From: Ostreococcus lucimarinus CCE9901
Taxonomy: Eukaryota; Chlorophyta; Mamiellophyceae; Mamiellales; Bathycoccaceae
Reading direction: 5' to 3'
Length of the DNA stretch: 64,000 nt
Assembly: GCF_000092065.1 (NCBI RefSeq)
Contig: NC_009355.1
Location: forward strand, 310,001 to 374,000
Below are positions 55,301-64,000 of this stretch, one piece after another. The notes under the pieces were generated by a model, which saw only the letters and a list, made by a program, of their open reading frames with translations, did not search any database and was not told the origin of the DNA. Every line of letters starts with the position of its first letter. Positions within the stretch are counted from its first letter, which is position 1. The translations under genes and the position numbers were made by a program.

Positions 55301-55999
55301 CTATTCTCCGGAAACCGGAGACGTCTCCGCGGGTCGGGTTTCGATGACTTCATCAATGAGTCCAAACTCCTTAGCGTCTTCAGGAGTCATGAACGTATCA
55401 CGCTCCAGAGTCACGCCGATCGAGTCGAAATTTTGCTTGGTATGTTTCATGTAAATCTGAACGAGCTTCTGGCGAACGTTCAATATCTCTTGCGCGTGAA
55501 TGGCGATATCGCTCGCCTGCCCCGAGGCCCCTCCGCTCGGTTGATGCAACATCACGCGCGAATGCGGTAAACTTCTCCTTTGACCCGGTTCGCCCGCCGC
55601 GAGCAACAGCGACCCCATACTACTCGCCTGTCCCACGCACAGCGTGTGTATGGGCGGCGACACGTACTGCATGGTGTCATAAATCCCCAATCCAGCCGTC
55701 ACGCTTCCTCCCGGGGAGTTGATGTACATCCAAATCGGCTGCGTCGGGCTCACGCTCTCGAGAAACAGCAGCTGCGCCACCGTGAGCGAGGACACGTTGT
55801 CGTCGATCGGTCCGTTCACGAAAACGATGCGCTCTTTGAGCAGGCGCGAGTAGATGTCGAACACGCGCTCGCCACGGTTCGTTTGCTCGAGCACCATCGG
55901 CACGAGGGCGTACGTTCGCGGGTGCGCGATGCGCGATGGGTGCGAAGACGTGCGCGATATGAGCGCGCGAGAAGCACCACGAAGCGCGTTTCGAAACAT
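55301..55999 (-). CDS. CLPP: ATP-dependent Clp protease proteolytic subunit, mitochondrial type
   Basis: 232 residues. A leader of about 30 residues rich in Arg/Ser precedes [25 protein letters not shown]. The catalytic residues are Ser in [14 protein letters not shown], His in [14 protein letters not shown], and Asp in [18 protein letters not shown]. The alignment is typical of nucleus-encoded ClpP and, from [11 protein letters not shown] and the leader, probably the mitochondrial form; plastid ClpP is usually encoded in the plastid genome. With ClpX it degrades unfolded proteins. It is convergent with DNAI4 across about 80 bases. Confidence 0.94.
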   Translation of the reverse strand: MFRNALRGASRALISRTSSHPSRIAHPRTYALVPMVLEQTNRGERVFDIYSRLLKERIVFVNGPIDDNVSSLTVAQLLFLESVSPTQPIWMYINSPGGSVTAGLGIYDTMQYVSPPIHTLCVGQASSMGSLLLAAGEPGQRRSLPHSRVMLHQPSGGASGQASDIAIHAQEILNVRQKLVQIYMKHTKQNFDSIGVTLERDTFMTPEDAKEFGLIDEVIETRPAETSPVSGE

Positions 56000-56128
56000 C
56001 GTGGCTTCTGAGCGCGCGCGCGACGGAGGTGAGCGCGCGGGTGTACGGATTGATTAATTGGCTCGCATAACTGTTTTGAACTGCCGCGCGGCGAAATATC
56101 TCAACACATTAAATTAAAATACTACGGG

Positions 56129-57583
56129 CTAGTCGAGTTGAATGGCGGCGATGCGCTGAACGATGTCGTCGAATAATAAACGACTGCCGCGCTCGCCGAG
56201 CAGCCCGGCGGCGAGCGCGGCGAGCGCGGCGATGGGATGGACGCCGTCGACGCCGTCGTGCCTCGCGCACACCTCCTCCAACACGGCGCCGAACGCTCGC
56301 GCTTCGTTGAGTTCTATCGTTCGTGCGTTCGATGAATCTCTTTCGTAGAACCAGGCGGCGCCGAAATCGCCGAGTTTTGCGCGTGGTTCGATGCCTGGAG
56401 ATTCTTTGACGTGCAAAATGTTGTGCGCGTAGACGTCGCCGTGGACGACGCCCATCGCGTGCAACTCTCGAAGCGCCGAACCAACGTCTCGCGCGACAGC
56501 CATGATTTCTTTCGCCGTGAATCGAACATCGTCATCGTACGTATCTCTCGCCACTGTATCAAAGCTCGGAGGTTTCCCGAGGTCCTTCCACGAAGCGTGG
56601 TCAAGATATTGCATCACCAAGCCTCGCGAATCGCCGCGTTGAAATCGCGCGATTGTCTTGATCGTACCCTCGCTCTTAATCGTCGCCGCGAGCACCGATG
56701 CCGTCATCTCATCTTCCGGGCGCCCGTCGCTTGTCTTTGCGGCGTTGTTGTACACCTTCACCGCCACGGTCTCGCCGTTCCATCGTCCCGCATACACGGC
56801 GCCCGACGCGCCTTTACCGAGCGGCTCGGCGTCCTCGGCCACGCCGAGCTCGGACCAATCCACCGTCACCACGTCTGCAGAATTTGCACGTGTCTTTGCT
56901 TTATCTCCGATCGTATCCGTCGCGGGATTCGCGGCGGCGGCGAACCAACTCAGTCGAGGCGACTCCAATATCCAACTCGGAAACGTTTCAAAGCGATTGT
57001 CCGCCAGTCTGAGTAACTCTAAATTCTTCAACTCCCGCATGCTCTCCGGCAACGCGCGCAACTTGTTCCCCGCTAACATCAACTTTCGCATCGGCGCGCA
57101 CCGTCCGAGCGACGCCGGCAACCGTTCGATTTGATTATCACTCAAAATCAACCACCCAAGACTCGGCGCCAGCGCGTCCTCGCTCACTTCTCGCACCGCG
57201 CACGCTTTGAACGAAACCATAAACAACTCTGGCAACCGTCCCAGCACCTCGGGCACGCGCTCGAACGCGTTCCCCAGAAAGAACGCCCGCTTCAATTTGC
57301 GACAATTCTCGATGCTCTCCGGCAACGTTCGCAGCGCGTTCCCGCCCGCGTTGAGAAACTCCAGGCGCGTCAGTCGCCCGACGGCGTCCGGCAGTTCGGT
57401 GAGCCCGCAGTTAGACACGTCCAGCTCCGTCGCGTCGTCCAGCGCGCCCGCGCGCAAGTCTTCGAGCACGCGCTCGCACTTCGTCGCCGCGTCGCCGCTC
57501 GCGCGCGCGTACGACACGACGCGCTTCGGCGCGACGACATCGATATCCACTCCGCCATCCTTCGTCGACGTTCCGGCGCCCAT
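56129..57583 (-). CDS. Leucine-rich-repeat protein kinase with possible N-myristoylation
   Basis: 484 residues from the ATG complementary to 57581-57583; the reading frame continues upstream, but those codons overlap the divergent gene. The start MGAGTST is a good N-myristoylation site. Five or six LRRs at about 55-205 (ELDVSNCGLTELPDAVGRL, MLAGNKLRALPESM) precede a kinase domain from about 225: LGKGASGAVYAG, VAVKVY, GVVHGDVYAHNILH, KLGDFGAAW. Gly loop, Lys, catalytic Asp/Asn and DFG are intact. The HRDLK motif reads HGDVY, and no APE is seen, so activation is unlike classic kinases. Function unknown; cytosolic LRR with kinase on one chain is common in algae. Confidence 0.82.
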   Translation of the reverse strand: MGAGTSTKDGGVDIDVVAPKRVVSYARASGDAATKCERVLEDLRAGALDDATELDVSNCGLTELPDAVGRLTRLEFLNAGGNALRTLPESIENCRKLKRAFFLGNAFERVPEVLGRLPELFMVSFKACAVREVSEDALAPSLGWLILSDNQIERLPASLGRCAPMRKLMLAGNKLRALPESMRELKNLELLRLADNRFETFPSWILESPRLSWFAAAANPATDTIGDKAKTRANSADVVTVDWSELGVAEDAEPLGKGASGAVYAGRWNGETVAVKVYNNAAKTSDGRPEDEMTASVLAATIKSEGTIKTIARFQRGDSRGLVMQYLDHASWKDLGKPPSFDTVARDTYDDDVRFTAKEIMAVARDVGSALRELHAMGVVHGDVYAHNILHVKESPGIEPRAKLGDFGAAWFYERDSSNARTIELNEARAFGAVLEEVCARHDGVDGVHPIAALAALAAGLLGERGSRLLFDDIVQRIAAIQLD

Positions 57584-57725
57584 CGCGCGCGGTGCGCGCG
57601 CGCGGCGCGCGACGAACGCGACGCACAGAGCCGCGAGCGCGAGCGCGAGCGATCGTCGCGCGCGCGGCGGCGCGCGGCGCGACGACACCGCGCGCGACGT
57701 GACGCCGAGCGCCACTGTGTGACGG

Positions 57726-58544
57726 ATGCGCGCGGCGGCGGCCCGCGTCGCCTCCGGGACGCGCGCGCGCGCGTCGCCGCGGTGTCGCGCGCGGGCGGCC
57801 TCGACGCCGCCGCGCGCGCCCGCGCTCGTGATTTCGCGCACGGTGCGCGCTGGAGAGCGCGTCGAACACGACGGCGATGTGTTGGTGTGCGGGGACGTCG
57901 AGCGGGACGGTGCGGTGCGCGCGACGCGCGGCGACGTCACCGTCTGGGGCTCGCTCTTGGGTGAAGTCGAGGCTTGCGAACCAGACGCGTGCGTGCGGGC
58001 GATCGACATGCGGCCGGCGGCGCTGCGCGTCGGCGGCGCGCGGTGGCGGTTGTCGACGGCGAAGGACGCGACTGGACGGCCGGCGGTCGCGCGCGCGGCG
58101 GCGGACGGCGTGGATGTGGTCGTATGCGATGAAAACGTCGGAGGAGATTGCTCGACGTCGACGAGCGTGCGGCGATCGAGTCTGTTGACGGGCGCGTACA
58201 TCGGCGCCGTCGGTTTGGCGTTGCTCGTCGCGCCCGCGGCGACGTTTTCCATCCTGTTTAACGCCGCAGACATCACGAGCGCGTGGATTCGCGTGTTTGG
58301 AGTGCTTTGCGTGACGTTTGGGGCGTATTACGTCGGCACGCCGCTGTACGAACTTCGAGGTTTCGGCGCCGAATCGTTTTACCGCAGCACCGTTCTCGGT
58401 CGAGCCTTTGTCTTCGCCTCGCTCTGCGTCTTGGCCGCGTTCGAGCGGCGCGCCAGGGTCGGTTTAATCGCACTCGGCGTCATAAACGCTTTGAGTGCGT
58501 CTGTCATGCATCGCGCGCTCGAGCGTGGGCGGGATCGCGAGTGA
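57726..58544 (+). CDS. MinC C-terminal-type beta-helix protein fused to a membrane domain
   Basis: 272 residues. After a plastid-type leader (MRAAAARVASGTRAR to about residue 33) comes a MinC_C-like domain (about 34-136): RTVRAGERVEHDGDVLVCGDVERDGAV, GDVTVWGSLLGEVEA, MRPAALRVGG, then RPAVARAAADGVDVVV. In bacterial MinC this domain dimerises and binds MinD; the N-terminal FtsZ-inhibiting domain is absent. Residues 150-265 hold four hydrophobic spans (LLTGAYIGAVGLALLV, RVFGVLCVTFGAYYVG, FVFASLCVLAAF, VGLIALGVINALS). Bacterial MinC has no spans, so membrane recruitment would here be built in. Plastid-envelope location is inferred. Confidence 0.78.
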   Translation: MRAAAARVASGTRARASPRCRARAASTPPRAPALVISRTVRAGERVEHDGDVLVCGDVERDGAVRATRGDVTVWGSLLGEVEACEPDACVRAIDMRPAALRVGGARWRLSTAKDATGRPAVARAAADGVDVVVCDENVGGDCSTSTSVRRSSLLTGAYIGAVGLALLVAPAATFSILFNAADITSAWIRVFGVLCVTFGAYYVGTPLYELRGFGAESFYRSTVLGRAFVFASLCVLAAFERRARVGLIALGVINALSASVMHRALERGRDRE

Positions 58545-58589
58545 ATAGGCGCGCGCGCGCCCGCTCTCGCGTACACCGCCCTGTTTTTG

Positions 58590-58594
58590 CCAAT
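58590..58594 (+). promoter_or_regulatory. CCAAT box of the beta-tubulin promoter
   Basis: GCCAATCAAAA lies about 105 bases before the beta-tubulin start codon in an AT-richer patch; likely NF-Y site. Confidence 0.45.
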
Positions 58595-58695
58595 CAAAAT
58601 CGAAAACGCCCCAGGGGGACGACGTTCGAACAAACAATCCGCACACTCGACCTCGCGACGCCGCGCGAGCGCCGAACGCGCGCCTCTCGTCGTAG

Positions 58696-61643
<2,948 letters not shown>

Positions 61644-61758
61644 ACGCATTGTTTTATCTCTGGAATACCACACAACCATTCATTAAAGATGCCCTCGTCC
61701 TCGTCGCGCGCGTATTTTTCTCGTTGAAGACTTGAATATTGTTTACAAAAACTCGACG

Positions 61759-62883
61759 TTAGTCGACGACTTTTACGCGCGGACCTTTTGCCCAAGGATT
61801 ACTCCTCTTGTAGTACCCGCCCACATACACGATTTCCGGTTTCGGCGGGGGCGGCTCTTCGATCTGTTGCTGTTGCGCCTGAGGCGCTTCGAGCAAGCGA
61901 CGACGTTCGGTGTCTTCGCGTTCTTCGGATTTCGGCGGCGCGACTTCTACTTGGACGACGGGTTCAGGCTCCAGTTCGGCGATTCGTTCGGGCTCTGGTT
62001 CTGATTCCACGACCGGTTCGATCGCACGCGGCTCGGGCGACGGTTCCGGTTCTGGTTCGCGAACGTCAGGCACCGGTGGGAGTTCGTCGACGGCTTCGGC
62101 GATGTCGATCGCTTCGTCTCGCGCTTCCTCCTCGACTTCGACTTTGCGCGCGTCCTTCTTCCCACCGAAGCGTGAAAATAAACCTCCGATGAAACCTTCA
62201 TTGCTATCGTCCGCGTCTTCGTCGGCGTCTTCGACGAGTTCCATCGCACCTTCGACGTCGGCGGCGGTCTCGTCCGTCGGCTCGGCCTCCGTCGGCTCCG
62301 CCGTGGACGCCGCCGTGGGCGCCGCCGCGGCCCAGTCCTCGACGGACGCGTCTTCGTCCGCGGTCTCGACGACTTCAACCGCCGCCGCGGGCGTTTCCTC
62401 TTCCTCGACCGTTTCGACCGTTTCGATCGTTTCGACCCAATCCACCGCCGAGGCTTCGACGTCGTTCGAATCGTCCGCCGCCGCCGCCGCCGCCGCCTCG
62501 GGCGCGTCTTCACTCGCGTCCGCGTCCTCGACCTCCGTCGCGCCGTCGCTCTCGACCGCGGCGCCTTCCCTTCCCTCGTCCTCGTCCTCGAGCGCGTCCG
62601 CCGCCGCCGCCGCCGCCGCGAGCTCCCGCATCACCGCCGCCGCGTCGTCCTCGAACGCGTCGCGCGCGTCGTCGTCCTCGTCCTCGAGCGTCGTCGCCGC
62701 GTCGTGCGTCGCGCCTTCGAATTCAAAATCGCCCCGCGGCTCGTCGACGACGTCGTCCTCCACCGCGTCCAACCACGCGTCGTCGAACGCGCGCGCGCGC
62801 GCGACGCGCGACGCGAGGCACGCGCACGCGCACGCGAGCGCGAGCGCGAGCGCGCGTCGACCGCGCGACCGCGCGCGCGACAT
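61759..62883 (-). CDS. Acidic low-complexity secretory/membrane protein
   Basis: 374 residues from the ATG complementary to 62881-62883; the ATG at 62937 is alternative. The start (MSRARSRGRRALALALACACACLAS, ending in ARA) is a clear signal peptide. The mature protein is mostly Glu, Asp, Ala, Thr and Pro, with E-P-E-P repeats toward the end and short hydrophobic FIGGLFSRFGGKKD in the middle. The last part, PEIVYVGGYYKRSNPWAKGP, is aromatic and not low-complexity. I do not recognise a family. Very acidic secretory proteins often bind calcium or cell-wall polymers; this is a guess. It is divergent from the PSMD5-like gene, 52 bases apart. Confidence 0.58.
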   Translation of the reverse strand: MSRARSRGRRALALALACACACLASRVARARAFDDAWLDAVEDDVVDEPRGDFEFEGATHDAATTLEDEDDDARDAFEDDAAAVMRELAAAAAAADALEDEDEGREGAAVESDGATEVEDADASEDAPEAAAAAAADDSNDVEASAVDWVETIETVETVEEEETPAAAVEVVETADEDASVEDWAAAAPTAASTAEPTEAEPTDETAADVEGAMELVEDADEDADDSNEGFIGGLFSRFGGKKDARKVEVEEEARDEAIDIAEAVDELPPVPDVREPEPEPSPEPRAIEPVVESEPEPERIAELEPEPVVQVEVAPPKSEEREDTERRRLLEAPQAQQQQIEEPPPPKPEIVYVGGYYKRSNPWAKGPRVKVVD

Positions 62884-62935
62884 CGTCCGGCCGTCGCGAT
62901 GTGCGACCGCGACCGCACGCACGCGCGCGCGCGAC

Positions 62936-64000
62936 ATGTCGCGCGCGAGCGCGTCCGAGAGCCTGCGCGCGCTCGCGCGCGATTGTCTCGTCGTTCCCGG
63001 GACGCCCAGGTGCGACGGCGCGCGACGGCGCGCGATGATGGATTCGCGCGCGGGCGCGCTCGGTCGACTGACGACGACGACGCGACGCAGCGAAGACGCG
63101 GCGACGGCCATCCTGCGCGCGCACCCGTGGCGGGACATTTTCGAAGCGCTCGAGCGCGCGTCGACGACGGACGGCGGCGAGGAGGACGCGGCGGCGGCGC
63201 GAGCGCTCGCGAGGAAGCTCGGCGAGACGCGCGCGGGCGTCGACGCGCTCGCGCGAGCGTTCGACGAAAACGACGCGACGTTCGCGATGCGATTCGAGAG
63301 AGGGTTCGAGGACGCGGAGACGGTGGAGACGGCGTGCGCGCTGGTGCGAGGGGTGTACGAACGGGCGACGATGGAGGAGGGGGCGCGCGCGGCGGCGGCG
63401 GCGACGCGCGCGGCGACGACGCGGCGGTGCGGAGAAAAGGATACGGGAACGGCGATCGCGGCGAGCGGGGCGCTGTTGGCGCTGTGCGCGCGGTTTCCAG
63501 AGATGCTGGAAGATGTTTTAGGGGATGTGCTGGAGGAGACGTCGCGGGAGGGTGGGACGAGCGAGGCGAAGGTGCGCGGTTTGGCGTTCGCCGCGAGCGC
63601 GGCGGCGGCGAACGAGGACGCGGCGAGCGTCGTGGTGAAATCGGGCGCGCTCGACGCGTGCGTGCGTGAGATTGATGGTCCGGATTTATTATCGTCTCTC
63701 GCGTCGCTCGAGATTCTCGCCGAAGTCGCGGAATCGTCCTCCGCGGCTGCGAGAGGGTTGAAGAGCGTGGGGTCGCTGGGCGACGCGCTCGTGCGGGCGA
63801 CGCTGGACGAAACCGCGGACCCGGCGCTCCGCACGCGCGCCATGATCGTCGGTGCGAGAATCGCGGCGACTTGCGCGACGAGCGATGAGGCGCTCGTTCA
63901 GGAGATGGCGCGCGTGCTGACGGCCCAGGAATCGAATTTTCGCGACGCCGTCGTCGACGCCGCCGGCGAGCTGTGCTTGACGAACGCGATCGTCGCGACA
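62936..64000 (+). CDS. PSMD5: PSMD5-like proteasome-assembly chaperone, 3' end outside window
   Basis: 355 codons are visible from the ATG at 62936. The protein is a run of ARM/HEAT-like helices: WRDIFEALERA, AMRFERGFEDAETVETACALVRG, AASGALLALCARFPEMLEDVL, DLLSSLASLEILAEVAES, DETADPALRTRAMIVGARIAATC, FRDAVVDAAGELCL. The pattern L-x-S-L-x-S-L-E-I-L-x-E-[VL]-A-E-S resembles PSMD5/S5b, which chaperones base assembly of the 26S proteasome. General ARM-repeat proteins are the alternative. No intron signal was noticed. The gene continues to the right of the window. Confidence 0.6.
   Translation, partial: MSRASASESLRALARDCLVVPGTPRCDGARRRAMMDSRAGALGRLTTTTRRSEDAATAILRAHPWRDIFEALERASTTDGGEEDAAAARALARKLGETRAGVDALARAFDENDATFAMRFERGFEDAETVETACALVRGVYERATMEEGARAAAAATRAATTRRCGEKDTGTAIAASGALLALCARFPEMLEDVLGDVLEETSREGGTSEAKVRGLAFAASAAAANEDAASVVVKSGALDACVREIDGPDLLSSLASLEILAEVAESSSAAARGLKSVGSLGDALVRATLDETADPALRTRAMIVGARIAATCATSDEALVQEMARVLTAQESNFRDAVVDAAGELCLTNAIVAT

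Noticed and set aside
62937-63843. N-terminal extension of the acidic secretory protein over the PSMD5-like gene
   Set aside because: It would overlap a better-supported plus-strand gene and places the signal peptide in the middle of the protein.

Overview
The window looks like nuclear DNA from a very compact green picoalga of the Mamiellales, most like Ostreococcus. The DNA is GC-rich. About 47 protein genes fit in 64 kb, on both strands, with spacers often under 150 bases and few short introns that sit mainly at gene 5' ends. Plant-lineage plastid genes (tocopherol cyclase VTE1, thylakoid TatA, plastid FabG, a MinC-like division protein) stand beside ordinary eukaryotic genes (clathrin, beta-tubulin, TFIIH, COPII cargo receptor, kinetochore SPC25). 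Placement at genus level is an inference. Two genes, a SAS-6 homologue and a DNAI4-type axonemal dynein intermediate chain, would be surprising in flagella-less Ostreococcus and could instead point to a flagellate relative.

Layout. 1-7 kb: MA3 translation regulator (cut by the window edge), NOP12-like RRM protein, TatA, a repeat protein fused to a lysine-methyltransferase-like domain, and a plastid GNAT. 7-18 kb: a plus-strand run of clathrin heavy chain, carotenoid oxygenase, VTE1 and an RNA uracil-C5 methyltransferase. 18-22 kb: a minus-strand run of a plastid hypothetical, SPC25 and kanadaptin. 22-27 kb: small membrane proteins, a five-span membrane protein and a RAB3GAP2-like propeller. 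27-34 kb: LYR/SET pair, CWC2, SAS-6, a membrane protein with a histone-H1-like tail, a candidate structured RNA and HISN1. 34-43 kb: nucleoside hydrolase, ketopantoate reductase, a hidden 55-residue protein, PP2C, MFS carrier, ERV46 and a secreted Cys-rich protein. 43-51 kb: PH-like plastid protein, 2OG oxygenase, RRM protein, GT77-like protein, a spliced CSN9-like microprotein directly upstream of TFB4, and an HNH protein. 50-58 kb: NFACT-R protein, a hydrolase fold without its catalytic Ser/His, DNAI4, ClpP, LRR kinase and a MinC-like membrane protein. 58-64 kb: beta-tubulin, FabG, an acidic secretory protein and a PSMD5-like protein cut by the right edge.

Genes that fit together: plastid biogenesis and lipid/isoprenoid metabolism (TatA, VTE1, carotenoid oxygenase, FabG, GNAT, MinC-like, NFACT-R); RNA processing (NOP12, CWC2, RNA methyltransferase); membrane traffic (clathrin, ERV46, RAB3GAP2); and the microtubule/centriole/kinetochore set (beta-tubulin, SPC25, SAS-6, DNAI4). 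All seven introns I could place with an unbroken reading frame carry CTGACG 23-42 bases before the acceptor. That signal helped recover exons of clathrin, HISN1, beta-tubulin and the CSN9-like gene. I saw no transposon, CRISPR array, rRNA or convincing tRNA.
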